This document shows positions 41,678 through 50,904 of a DNA stretch of 64,000 nucleotides, piece by piece. The notes beneath the pieces were generated by a model. The model made no database searches and was not told where the DNA came from. It worked only from the letters and a program-made list of their open reading frames with translations. Made by a program: the position numbers and the translations under genes. Origin of the DNA: Clostridiales bacterium (GTDB lineage: Bacteria > Bacillota > Clostridia > Saccharofermentanales > Saccharofermentanaceae); assembly GCA_017554745.1 (NCBI GenBank), contig JAFZHS010000008.1:62001-126000 (forward strand). The letters are read 5' to 3'. How positions within the stretch are numbered: position 1 is the first letter of the stretch; each line of letters opens with the position of its first letter.

Positions 41678-43375
41678 ATGGCTTTGATTAACGTTTTCAA
41701 GAATCTTTCCAAGAAAACTAAGATAATTATGGCTGTTGCCGCGGTGGCTGTTATTGCCGGTGCCGTGACATTAGTCGTGCTGGGCCGTAGCGGTTACACT
41801 GCCACGACAATGAGACTTCTCAGAGTCGAGGGAACGGTCAATATCGAAGATTCAAAGGGCGGCACCAAGCCCGTTATAGATAAGATCAGATTCCAGTCCG
41901 GAGATGCATTGAATACAGGCAATGACGGCCTTGCTTCAGTAGGCTTGGATGATACAAAGATCGTTACTCTCCAGACAGACAGCCGAGTTGAATTTCAAAA
42001 GCAAAATAAGAAGCTTGAGTTAAAGCTTACGAAGGGCGCGCTGTTTTTCGAAGTAATGGAGCACCTTAAGGACGATGAGACTTATGAGATCCACACATCG
42101 AACATGACCGTAGGTATCAGAGGTACCTCAGGTTATGTCTATTACGATGAGAGTGATAAGAGAGAATCGCTCGTAGTTACTGACGGTATTGTTGAAGTAT
42201 CAGCGACGAATCCCGTTACAGGTGAGACAAAAACCGCCCGGGTTGAAGGCGGCAAGCAGATAAAAGTTTACCTCTATTCCGACAGGACGGAAGATACTGT
42301 CGAGTTCGAGCTTAGCGATGTCTCTGAAGAGAGCCTCCCCGAATTCCCTCTTCAGAGACTCGCCGAGAACGAAGAACTTCTCGACCGAGTCTGTGAGTTC
42401 ACGGGCTGGGATAAGGAAAAACTCCTGGATGTCATTAATGATGCTATCGAAGAAGAAAATAAAGAAGAAATAACTCCTACAGCCACTCCTACTGAGGAGG
42501 CTACTCCTACACCTGAACCTGTCGGTGGAACGCCTGAAGGCCCCTCTGCACCGACTATAACGCCGCCGGTTTCCATAACGCCGACGGCAAAGCCAACAGG
42601 CGCACCGACGGGTTCAGTAACATCAGCTCCGTCTGCAAGACCTACAACAACCGCAGCACCGACACCTTCGTCTGCGCCTACCACAACACCGACAGCTATG
42701 CCGACGTCATCGGCTACGCCTACGGCAACTCCTACCGCAACCGCTACTGCTACGGCGACGGCGACTCCTACTGCTACACCCACTGTGAAGGCAACGCCTA
42801 CCCCGAAGCCGGGATGTGAGATTACGGATTATGCCTGGGATGTTGAATATGAGGGTACGACTGTTTTCGTTTGCCAGAACGTTTCCGGCGATGATTACCT
42901 GTACTACGGCTATATTGACGGAAACTGGGTAGAGCTTGAGCAGCAGGCTTTTGCCGGCAATGGCTGGTGCTATGTATATTTCAAGGACAAAGCGACCGGT
43001 GAAAACTACTATGACGGTTACATGTATAAATATGAAGTTGTAATGCCGACTGTACCGCCTGAGAATACTCCGACATCTACGCCGACTCCTGCAGCACCGA
43101 ACTTCAATTGTGTCCCTTCTGATTCAGATATCCTTGAAGGCCACGAAAAGGCCGGTAACTGGGGCACTATGTGCGACGGCCATCCTGTCTACATAATCTT
43201 TATTAAGGAACCCACGGAAAACAACGGATATAGTTACACTGACTATCGCGCATATGTTAATTATGAATGGGTCAAGCTTTATGGCGCTTCAGCTGGCGAT
43301 ATTCTTGCCGGCAATACTCCTTATAATTTCTACATAATGAACGGCGAAGAGAAGGTTGTGTATTTCCACAATTAA
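41678..43375 (+). CDS. FecR-domain surface protein 1 with TP-rich linker
   Basis: 565 residues from ATG 41678 (AGAAGGG nine bases upstream). One N-terminal membrane helix (about 13-35) anchors the protein; an extracytoplasmic FecR domain follows (about 40-205: [54 protein letters not shown]). Next is a Thr/Pro/Ala linker (about 265-390), then two C-terminal aromatic modules (YAWDVEYEGTTVFV...YYGYIDGNWVEL). FecR domains read DNA- or ligand-linked surface signals in other systems; no TonB partner exists in Gram-positives, so its role here is unknown. Confidence 0.82.
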   Translation: MALINVFKNLSKKTKIIMAVAAVAVIAGAVTLVVLGRSGYTATTMRLLRVEGTVNIEDSKGGTKPVIDKIRFQSGDALNTGNDGLASVGLDDTKIVTLQTDSRVEFQKQNKKLELKLTKGALFFEVMEHLKDDETYEIHTSNMTVGIRGTSGYVYYDESDKRESLVVTDGIVEVSATNPVTGETKTARVEGGKQIKVYLYSDRTEDTVEFELSDVSEESLPEFPLQRLAENEELLDRVCEFTGWDKEKLLDVINDAIEEENKEEITPTATPTEEATPTPEPVGGTPEGPSAPTITPPVSITPTAKPTGAPTGSVTSAPSARPTTTAAPTPSSAPTTTPTAMPTSSATPTATPTATATATATATPTATPTVKATPTPKPGCEITDYAWDVEYEGTTVFVCQNVSGDDYLYYGYIDGNWVELEQQAFAGNGWCYVYFKDKATGENYYDGYMYKYEVVMPTVPPENTPTSTPTPAAPNFNCVPSDSDILEGHEKAGNWGTMCDGHPVYIIFIKEPTENNGYSYTDYRAYVNYEWVKLYGASAGDILAGNTPYNFYIMNGEEKVVYFHN

Positions 43376-43434
43376 GCTTTTCGAGCAGAAGACCAAAAAC
43401 GGGCAGCTGATTTTGAGCAAAATGCTCTCGAACG

Positions 43435-43446
43435 GTATGCTACAAT
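43435..43446 (+). promoter_or_regulatory. Probable extended -10 of second FecR gene
   Basis: TGCTACAAT at 43438-43446 upstream of GGGGGGATG and the ATG at 43493. No good -35. Confidence 0.35.
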
Positions 43447-43492
43447 CGAAAAAGATGCGTACGACACAAAGAACACTCGGGGGGATGATCTT

Positions 43493-45706
43493 ATGTCAGT
43501 GATCGAAAAAATTAAGAGTTTACCTAAGGCGAAAAAGATCGCTTTCGCAGGCATCGGCGCGGCCTTGATCGTGGGCATCATTGTGGCCGTCATCCTGATA
43601 TGCAACAGCGGTTATACCGCCACGACCATGAGACTCCTCCGTGTAGAAGGATCGGTCAATATTGAAGACTCGAAGGGCGGCTCGAAACCCGTTATCGATA
43701 AGATAAGATTCCAGTCCGGTGATGCGCTTAACACAGGTGCTGACGGACTTGCATCAGTAGGTCTTGATGATACGAAAATCGTCACGCTCCAGTCTGACAG
43801 CCGTGTGGAATTCCAGAAGCAGAACAAGAAGCTTGAATTGAAGCTCACAAAGGGCGCACTGTTTTTCGAAGTAACCGAGCATCTTAAAGATGACGAGGTC
43901 TACGAGATCCACACATCGAACATGACTGTAGGTATCAGAGGTACGTCCGGTTATGTTTACTACGATGAGTCCGATAAAAGAGAATCACTCGTTATCACTG
44001 ACGGCGTAGTAGAAGTATCTGCGACCAACCCTGTTACAGGCGAGACAAAGACCGCAAGAGTAGAAGGCGGTAAGCAGATAAAGGTCTATCTGTATTCTGA
44101 CAGAACAGAGGACACGGTTGAGTTTGAACTGAACGAAGTAACGGAAGAAACAGTTCCCGAGTTCGCACTCCAGAGACTGGCTGAGAACGAAGAGCTCTTA
44201 GACAGAGTATGCGAATACACAGGCTGGGACAAGGATAAGCTGATCGAAGTATTAGCGGATGCTATTGCAGAGGAGACTTCCGAATCAACAGAGGAGCCTA
44301 CCCCTACACCTACTCCTGATCCTGAAGACGTAGGCGATCCTACAGATACGCCGGCACCAACGATAACGCCTCCACCTACCGCGACGCCGACTGCAACTCC
44401 GACTGCGAGACCGTCAGGAGCACCGACTGTTACTCCTACGGCAGGAGCAACATCAACGGCAACAGCAACACCGACAGCTGTTGCTACACCTACTGCCAAG
44501 CCTGAGATTACACCTGAGGCCGGATACACTAAGTCGGCTGTTTGGGGCGAAGAATATCATAACAGTATGGTCTATATGGAGACTAAGGGCGATGGAAGCG
44601 ATAAGGTTTACAGAGGATATGTTGAAGGAACAGGCTGGGTTAATCTTGACGAAGATGTATTGAATTCAAACGGTGCAGGGGACTACTACACCTATTACAT
44701 AGAAGGCACCGAAGACGTTTACTATAGCTTTAAAACAGCCCCGCAGGCACAAATTACTGCCACAGCAACTCCTACAGCTACCGCGACACCTTCTGCTAGT
44801 GGCCCGAGTGTACCATCCGGATATGTAAAGTCATCTTGGTGGGGCACTACTTATAGCGGTTCAACGGTATACATTTGTCAACTTGATAATGCCGGCGCAG
44901 CTGAGGATTATGGCAAAGGAATCCCTCAATACAGAGGTTACTCCAATGGAGACTGGTACGATCTTAGTGGTCCTCAATCAGAAAATACCTTTACCGTAAA
45001 AGTCTTCCAATATGTATATTATTCGGATGACTACGTAGAAGGACCTGGGCTCCCGGCGGTTTCGATGGATCCTGATGCGTATAGTGATGATCAAAAAGCA
45101 GACTTTGCATGGGATAAAACTTATGATGGCCATAAGGTCTACGTATTGCAGTCCGGTTCTTCATACAGTGGTTATTATGATGGAAACTGGTTTGAACTAA
45201 AACGCACCCAAGATAATGCAACAATTACTTATACATTCGCCGGTTCTACAAAAGTTTATTATGAGTACTCTGTTAGGATTACTATAGCTACTCACACACC
45301 GACGCCTACCGTAAAAATATCTATTGTTACTCACACACCGACGCCTACCGTAAAAATATCTATTGCAACTCAAACACCGACTCCTTCAGCAGGCACGGCT
45401 GTTCAAGCTCCTACATATTACGGCGGCACATGGCACGAATCAGATGAGAATTATTGGGCCCCATATGTAACTGATATTACCGGCCCGGGTGGAACAAAAT
45501 ATGACCTTGATTTGATCAGGACTACAGATAAAAACGGAAATGAGTGTTTTTATTGTCAAGATGTTTGGAACGATGAGACTAATCGTTATGAAGATGATAA
45601 CGGTTTTTACTATCGAGAGGGGAATACTCTATATTCGGTGCCATCTGAACTGTGTCGTGATGTAACCGATGTTATGAACGAATACTATACCCTTCATGAC
45701 CCGTAA
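43493..45706 (+). CDS. FecR-domain surface protein 2, multi-module
   Basis: 737 residues. Same plan as protein 1: a membrane helix (about 14-36), FecR domain (about 40-205) nearly identical in amino acids though its DNA differs at many synonymous sites, TP-rich linker, then three aromatic modules (SAVWGEEYHNSMVYMETKGD; SSWWGTTYSGSTVYICQ; FAWDKTYDGHKVYVLQSGSS) joined by TP segments and a 13-residue repeat (THTPTPTVKISI), and a distinct C-terminal domain (YYGGTWHESDENYWAPYVTD). Ribosome site GGGGGG. Followed by a strong terminator. Confidence 0.8.
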   Translation: MSVIEKIKSLPKAKKIAFAGIGAALIVGIIVAVILICNSGYTATTMRLLRVEGSVNIEDSKGGSKPVIDKIRFQSGDALNTGADGLASVGLDDTKIVTLQSDSRVEFQKQNKKLELKLTKGALFFEVTEHLKDDEVYEIHTSNMTVGIRGTSGYVYYDESDKRESLVITDGVVEVSATNPVTGETKTARVEGGKQIKVYLYSDRTEDTVEFELNEVTEETVPEFALQRLAENEELLDRVCEYTGWDKDKLIEVLADAIAEETSESTEEPTPTPTPDPEDVGDPTDTPAPTITPPPTATPTATPTARPSGAPTVTPTAGATSTATATPTAVATPTAKPEITPEAGYTKSAVWGEEYHNSMVYMETKGDGSDKVYRGYVEGTGWVNLDEDVLNSNGAGDYYTYYIEGTEDVYYSFKTAPQAQITATATPTATATPSASGPSVPSGYVKSSWWGTTYSGSTVYICQLDNAGAAEDYGKGIPQYRGYSNGDWYDLSGPQSENTFTVKVFQYVYYSDDYVEGPGLPAVSMDPDAYSDDQKADFAWDKTYDGHKVYVLQSGSSYSGYYDGNWFELKRTQDNATITYTFAGSTKVYYEYSVRITIATHTPTPTVKISIVTHTPTPTVKISIATQTPTPSAGTAVQAPTYYGGTWHESDENYWAPYVTDITGPGGTKYDLDLIRTTDKNGNECFYCQDVWNDETNRYEDDNGFYYREGNTLYSVPSELCRDVTDVMNEYYTLHDP
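45291..45380 (+). repeat. 39-bp in-frame tandem repeat
   Basis: Two nearly exact copies from 45291 and 45330 plus a partial third from 45369, encoding THTPTPTVKISI-type units inside FecR protein 2. Long enough to vary in copy number by slippage. Confidence 0.8.
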
Positions 45707-45721
45707 CAACGAACTTTAAGA

Positions 45722-45765
45722 ATGGCCGGCTAAACACTTCAGAGCTTAGCCGGCCATCTTATTTA
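45722..45765 (+). terminator. Rho-independent terminator after FecR protein 2
   Basis: Twelve-base perfect stem ATGGCCGGCTAA / TTAGCCGGCCAT, 12-base loop, then CTTATTTA. Separates FecR 2 from FecR 3. Confidence 0.88.
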
Positions 45766-45776
45766 GATGTCTTCTA

Positions 45777-45785
45777 TGATATAAT
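45777..45785 (+). promoter_or_regulatory. Extended -10 of third FecR gene
   Basis: TGATATAAT (45777-45785) downstream of the terminator and 44 bases before ATG 45829. No clear -35. This makes FecR 3, the cyclase and the GGDEF gene a separate transcript. Confidence 0.5.
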
Positions 45786-45828
45786 AATATATGTGGTCAA
45801 TTAACCTTTAGCGGGGGAGGCATTGCTT

Positions 45829-47238
45829 ATGAGCCTGATCGACAAAGTTAATAGTTTATCCAAGAAAACCAAGATTTTTATTGTTGCTGCTACACTTGTT
45901 GTAGTGGTCGGCATTGTGGCAGTTATTGTTCTTTCGGGGAACAAATACACGGCTACAACTATGAGACTCCTTCGTGTTGAAGGAACGGTCAATATCGAGA
46001 ATTCAGCAGGTGAGATCAAACCTGTCATGAATAACATCAGATTCCAGTCGGGAGATGCTCTCAGCACCGGCTTTGACGGACTGGCTTCGGTAGGCCTTGA
46101 TGAGACCAAGATCGTTACTCTTGAATCGAACAGCAGAGTCGAGTTTACCAAGAGCGCTAAGCAGCTGGAGCTCAATCTGACCGATGGCGGCATGTTTTTC
46201 GAAGTCACCGAGAAACTTAAGGATGACGAGACTTTCGATATTACGACATCCAACATGACCGTCGGTATCAGAGGAACATCGGGTTATGTTAGAGCCAACT
46301 TAAAGAGTGGCAGTACACTATTACAGCTTACGTCCGGACATGTCACCCTCAAAATACCGCATCCAGTAACGTTAAAGGATGAAAGTGTTTCATTAAGTGC
46401 CGGTCAACAGGCATTGATCATGCAGAAAAAGGTTAACGGTGAAGTAAAAAACGAAGTTGTAGTAAGCAAATTTACTGCGAAAGATTTACCTGCGTTTGCA
46501 GCAAAGAAAATTCTGGAAAGTTCTAAGATTCTCAATGAAGTTGTTCAAGGATCAGGAATTACGAAAGACGATTTATTAGCACGTGCCCAAGGTGCAGCTG
46601 CTAATCTAAATGACGGAACAGAAGATCCTGAGCCTACAGTAACGGCTACACCTACACCTACGGATGCTCCTGAGGGTGGCGACGATCAAGCTACTACTCC
46701 GACGGCAACACCTACTATAACTCCGCCTGCTACGGCGACGCCGACTATTACTTCGGCACCCACGATAACGCCGAAGCCGACGGCGACATCAAAGCCTGCG
46801 GCAACTACTAAGCCGACAGCTACAGCCACACCTACAGCTGCTCCGACTACCGCTACAGCTACTCCGACAGCAAAGCCTACAGAGACTGCTACACCGACTG
46901 CTACGGCTGCGCCGACAATGACGGCGACTCCAACAGCTGAACCCACTGCTACTGCGACGCCGACAGCGAGCGCAACTGTCTCACCGGAGGATGGATTCAG
47001 CAAGACACGTATGTGGGACATAAGAGATGAAGATTATGATTATGTAATCTACATTGAGTGTCAGGATAACGAGACCTACCGCGGATATTATAACGGGCGG
47101 TGGATCAATCTTGATTATGTTGAAGAAGAAGATGACGATTTGCTTTTTGAGCGGTATTATGCAGACGGTTTCATGTACTACGAAGATGTATCATCGAAAC
47201 CATCAGATAATCCTCCAATCTATGAATCAACAACATGA
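45829..47238 (+). CDS. FecR-domain surface protein 3
   Basis: 469 residues from ATG 45829 (GGGGGAGG eight bases upstream; the TTG six bases earlier is too close). Membrane helix (about 13-35), FecR domain (about 40-210) that diverges from proteins 1 and 2 after [11 protein letters not shown], a different C-terminal half of that domain, then a TP-rich linker (about 265-385) and one aromatic module ([36 protein letters not shown]). It is 21 bases from the CHASE2 cyclase, so it is the best candidate for a direct partner of the cyclase. Confidence 0.8.
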   Translation: MSLIDKVNSLSKKTKIFIVAATLVVVVGIVAVIVLSGNKYTATTMRLLRVEGTVNIENSAGEIKPVMNNIRFQSGDALSTGFDGLASVGLDETKIVTLESNSRVEFTKSAKQLELNLTDGGMFFEVTEKLKDDETFDITTSNMTVGIRGTSGYVRANLKSGSTLLQLTSGHVTLKIPHPVTLKDESVSLSAGQQALIMQKKVNGEVKNEVVVSKFTAKDLPAFAAKKILESSKILNEVVQGSGITKDDLLARAQGAAANLNDGTEDPEPTVTATPTPTDAPEGGDDQATTPTATPTITPPATATPTITSAPTITPKPTATSKPAATTKPTATATPTAAPTTATATPTAKPTETATPTATAAPTMTATPTAEPTATATPTASATVSPEDGFSKTRMWDIRDEDYDYVIYIECQDNETYRGYYNGRWINLDYVEEEDDDLLFERYYADGFMYYEDVSSKPSDNPPIYESTT

Positions 47239-47259
47239 GTTTTACAGTTTGATTAACCT

Positions 47260-49083
47260 ATGAAGAAAAGTAACACCAAGACTCTTGTTGCCTCTCTGGT
47301 TGGCGCGCTCGCGATTACCGTGCTTTGTGGTTCGGGTGTGTTCAGCCGTGCTGAATTGTGGCTGAGCGATGAGCTTTTTCAGCGCCGCGAGGCTGTGCCG
47401 GGCGATATTGTAGTCATTGGTATTGATGAGAGCGACTTCCAGGCTCTGGGTCCGTATAACACTTGGGACAGATCTGTTATGGCAGCCGCTCTTGATGCGC
47501 TTGCATCTGATCCTGACAATCTTCCTGCAGTTGTTGCGATCGATACGCTCTATGCAGGTTATACCAGTGAAGAAGCAGATATGGCATTGGCTGAATCCGC
47601 TGCAAATCTCGGTACTGTCATCACTGCGACGGAAGCACATTTCGGAACTCAGAGAACGTTTGGCACGACTGTTGTCATTAACGATTACGCTATCCTGAGT
47701 TATGAAGAGCCTTACGATGAGCTCAAGGATGTTGCCGTTGAAGGCCACATCAATGCGATGTATGACAACGACGGCGTTATGCGCCATGCGGTCATGTACA
47801 TTGAGCCTGAAGGCGATGGCGGAAGACGCGTCTATTCTATGGCTTATGAGACGGCTTCTGCCTATGCGAAAACAAAGGGCATGACCATTGAGAATCCGCC
47901 CATTGATTCAAGAGGACGTTTCTATGTTTCATATACCGGCGGCCCGTCGGATTTTTATGACGGCATCTCGATAAGCAAGCTGATAAACGGCGAAGTGCCT
48001 TCGTCTTACTACGCAGGCAAGATCGTTCTTATCGGACCTTATGCGCCCGGTCTTCAGGATGCTTATTTCACACCGATCGAAAGAGGCGAGATGATGTACG
48101 GCGTCGAGTATCAGGCCAACGTTATCCAGTGCCTTTTGGACGGCAATTATAAAGTCGATGCGCCTGATTTTATCCAGCTCTGCGTGCTGTTCCTCGTATG
48201 CTTTGCATTCTTCCTTTTCTGCAATAACAGAAGACTTCTTTTCGCAGTGCCCGCACTGATAATCTGCGAGGCTGCGGCTATCGGGTGCTCCTTGATGATC
48301 TACTCGATGGGTTACATAACACACGTGCTTTGGATCCCGCTTGGACTTTTCGTGCTGTTCGTAGTCAGCGTCGCGTCCAACTACATCCGCGCCGCCATCG
48401 CGAAGCAGAGCGTTACCAAGACTTTCGAAAGATACGTTGCACCTAACATCGTAGGTGAGATCCTCAAGGAAGGCACTGATGCGTTGAAGCTCGGCGGCAA
48501 GACTGTTGATATCGCGGTTCTTTTCGTTGATGTCAGAGGCTTCACGACGATGTCGGAGAGACTCTCGCCTGAGGTAGTCGTTAAGATCCTCAACAGGTAT
48601 CTCACGATGGCGAGCGCCTGCGTTGATGACACCAAGGGTACGGTCGACAAGTTCGTCGGTGATGCCATGATGGCTTTCTGGGGCGCGCCCATCGATGACG
48701 ACGATCCGGTCTACCATGCAGCTGTTACTGCTTTAGGTATTGTTGAGGGCGCGAAAAGGATCTCCGCAGAACTCAAAGAAGAGATCGGCGAAGAACTCAA
48801 CGTCGGCGTCGGCATCAATTACGGCCCTGCGGTCGTAGGCAACATGGGTTCTGAAAAACGAATGGACTACACAGCCATCGGTGATACGGTCAACACGTCT
48901 GCAAGACTTGAGGCCAACGCACCCGGCGGCACCGTATATATCAGCCGTTCCTGCGCTGACAGGCTCGAAGGCCGCATGAGATACGAGCCTTTGGATCACC
49001 CGATCAAGCTCAAGGGTAAGGCTGACGGATTTGAGATACTGAGACTTATCGGACCTGTTGAAGGTTCTGAGAAGGAGGAATAA
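47260..49083 (+). CDS. CHASE2-class III adenylate cyclase
   Basis: 607 residues. A membrane helix (about 8-28), extracytoplasmic CHASE2 domain (about 32-300), three more helices (about 305-375), then the cyclase domain (about 415-600). Metal-binding Asp424 and Asp468, adenine-reading Lys464 and Asp536, transition-state Asn545 and Arg549 are all present (LFVDVRGFTTM, DKFVGDAMMAFWGAP, MDYTAIGDTVNTSARLE), so it should make cAMP. CHASE2 senses an outside signal; the neighbouring FecR protein 3 is a natural candidate for input. No good ribosome site; probably coupled to FecR 3. Overlaps the next gene closely. Confidence 0.9.
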   Translation: MKKSNTKTLVASLVGALAITVLCGSGVFSRAELWLSDELFQRREAVPGDIVVIGIDESDFQALGPYNTWDRSVMAAALDALASDPDNLPAVVAIDTLYAGYTSEEADMALAESAANLGTVITATEAHFGTQRTFGTTVVINDYAILSYEEPYDELKDVAVEGHINAMYDNDGVMRHAVMYIEPEGDGGRRVYSMAYETASAYAKTKGMTIENPPIDSRGRFYVSYTGGPSDFYDGISISKLINGEVPSSYYAGKIVLIGPYAPGLQDAYFTPIERGEMMYGVEYQANVIQCLLDGNYKVDAPDFIQLCVLFLVCFAFFLFCNNRRLLFAVPALIICEAAAIGCSLMIYSMGYITHVLWIPLGLFVLFVVSVASNYIRAAIAKQSVTKTFERYVAPNIVGEILKEGTDALKLGGKTVDIAVLFVDVRGFTTMSERLSPEVVVKILNRYLTMASACVDDTKGTVDKFVGDAMMAFWGAPIDDDDPVYHAAVTALGIVEGAKRISAELKEEIGEELNVGVGINYGPAVVGNMGSEKRMDYTAIGDTVNTSARLEANAPGGTVYISRSCADRLEGRMRYEPLDHPIKLKGKADGFEILRLIGPVEGSEKEE

Positions 49084-49085
49084 AG

Positions 49086-50792
49086 ATGCTGACGTTTTTC
49101 GGCAGAGGCTCTGCATTTTCGGATCAGCAAAACAGTGCTTACTTTGAGGACAACAACGATCTCATCCTGATCGACTGTCCGATGGATTCTTTCGACATTC
49201 TGAAGAAGTGGGATCTTACAAAGTATAAGCATATCTACATTCTTGTTACGCATACTCACGGAGATCACATAAGCGGAATCGGAATGCTCGTTGACCTGCT
49301 TTATTTCCTCGTGCACATTCCCGTTACGATCGTTGCTCCCTGCGAAGAAGTCAGGAAAGACCTTAAATATATGCTCTCGAGGCTCGAAGGCTGCAACGAC
49401 TTCTGGTATGAGCTTATTTCCTGTGAAGAACTGAAGAAGACATGGTTTAATTGTTCCATTCCGACTGATCACTCTCCTGAGCTCAAGGGAAGATGCTATG
49501 GATACAATCTGAAGATCCAGGGCAACAACGTTGTCTATACCGGCGATACTAATACTACCGCGCCTTACGAGAAGTATCTTGCTGACGGCACATATCTTTA
49601 TATCGAGATCTCCGCGCACCGTTCGAATGTGCATCTTTACTATGAAGACCTGATCCCGAAGCTCAAGGAGTATCTTGCAAAAGGCGTGAAGGTCTATCTC
49701 ATGCACATGGACGATGAGAAGAAGGTACTTGATAAGGTAAGTGATATCGATGTTAAGCCCGCGCCTCTCGTACACGAGGTCGTGCTGGGAGATAATTCCA
49801 CGATCCTTAACAGCATTCTTGATATCACGGACAGCCTCTACAAAGACATGTGCATGAACGGCAGTGATGATCACAACCTTCTTTTCACGTATCTTACCGA
49901 TCTCGCGAAAACGATCGTTGATGCTGACCGCGCAAGCTTCTGGAAGTGGGATAAGAGAAAGCGCCAGATATGGACTATGTCCGCGACGGGCGTGGATAAA
50001 CTTGTCATTTCAGACAGGACGGGTCTTGTCGGCAAGGCTTTGAAATACCAGAAGACCATCATCACGAACGATCCTTATAACGATCCTGATTTTAACCACG
50101 AGATCGACATCAAGACAGGCTATAAGACCAAGTCAGTAATGGTCCTTCCGGTAGCAGATATCAACGGCAATTTCATAGGCGCTCTGCAGCTCATAAACAA
50201 GAAATCTGACAGAGGTTTTGATGAGGGAGATATCAAGAAACTCTCGCTTGCTGCATTGATCTGCGGTATTGCTCTTGAGTCTGAGACATTCCTCGAAGAC
50301 TCACATCACGACAAGCTCACAGGCCTTAAGAACAGGATGGGTTTCTATTACGATTTCGGAGGCAAATACAAGGACTATCTTATTCCCGATTCGGGTAAGG
50401 TCATGTCTGTCTTTATCGGCGATATCGATAAGTTCAAGCGCGTCAATGATACATACGGCCACAACGCCGGCGATGACGTCCTGAGATTTGCGTCAGAGCT
50501 CCTCGAATCTGCATGCGGTGACAACGACGGCCTTTACAGATGGGGCGGCGAAGAGTTCGTAATGGTAATGCGTGATACCGATCTTGACGGCGCAGTAAAG
50601 AAGGCCGAAGCGATGAGGCTCAAACTCATGGATTCCGATATCGATGCAGACGGCACTATCATCAGATGCACGATGAGCTTCGGTTGTGCTCTTTTCGATC
50701 CCACGAAAACGATCGAAGAGAATATCAGTGCTGCAGACGAGAGACTTTACACCGCGAAAGAAACCGGAAGAAACAAAGTCTGCTGGGAGTAA
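49086..50792 (+). CDS. MBL-GAF-GGDEF triple-domain protein
   Basis: 568 residues, soluble. Residues 1-245: metallo-beta-lactamase fold with THTHGDH (55-61) and further ligands in YTGDTN and LMHMDD, RNase Z/phosphodiesterase-like. Residues ~255-400: GAF sensor. Residues ~405-568: diguanylate cyclase with GGEEF (487-491), no canonical RxxD inhibitory site. GGEEF is usually catalytically active, so it should make cyclic-di-GMP. An MBL domain in front of this is unusual. Starts two bases after the cyclase gene, so the cAMP and c-di-GMP enzymes are made together. Confidence 0.88.
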   Translation: MLTFFGRGSAFSDQQNSAYFEDNNDLILIDCPMDSFDILKKWDLTKYKHIYILVTHTHGDHISGIGMLVDLLYFLVHIPVTIVAPCEEVRKDLKYMLSRLEGCNDFWYELISCEELKKTWFNCSIPTDHSPELKGRCYGYNLKIQGNNVVYTGDTNTTAPYEKYLADGTYLYIEISAHRSNVHLYYEDLIPKLKEYLAKGVKVYLMHMDDEKKVLDKVSDIDVKPAPLVHEVVLGDNSTILNSILDITDSLYKDMCMNGSDDHNLLFTYLTDLAKTIVDADRASFWKWDKRKRQIWTMSATGVDKLVISDRTGLVGKALKYQKTIITNDPYNDPDFNHEIDIKTGYKTKSVMVLPVADINGNFIGALQLINKKSDRGFDEGDIKKLSLAALICGIALESETFLEDSHHDKLTGLKNRMGFYYDFGGKYKDYLIPDSGKVMSVFIGDIDKFKRVNDTYGHNAGDDVLRFASELLESACGDNDGLYRWGGEEFVMVMRDTDLDGAVKKAEAMRLKLMDSDIDADGTIIRCTMSFGCALFDPTKTIEENISAADERLYTAKETGRNKVCWE

Positions 50793-50841
50793 TTGTTGTA
50801 AAGGAAAGTTTATTATTGTATTATTTAAACGATTGATGAAG

Positions 50842-50867
50842 CCTGTGCCTAAAAGCACAGGTTTTTT
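50842..50867 (+). terminator. Rho-independent terminator
   Basis: CCTGTGC / GCACAGG stem with a six-base loop and six Ts. Ends the cyclase-GGDEF transcript. Confidence 0.9.
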
Positions 50868-50904
50868 CAAAAAATAAGGGTAGAACTATATTAGGAGGTT
50901 GCGT

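Noticed and set aside
40980-46990. Short repeated units that at first glance could be a CRISPR array
   Set aside because: Repeats are in frame, lack unique spacers and encode TP-type linkers; no cas genes are nearby.
42352-47021. Minus-strand open frames rich in Val-Gly-Ala repeats within the FecR genes
   Set aside because: They are the reverse reading of the Thr/Pro/Ala stalks; low complexity, no start signals.
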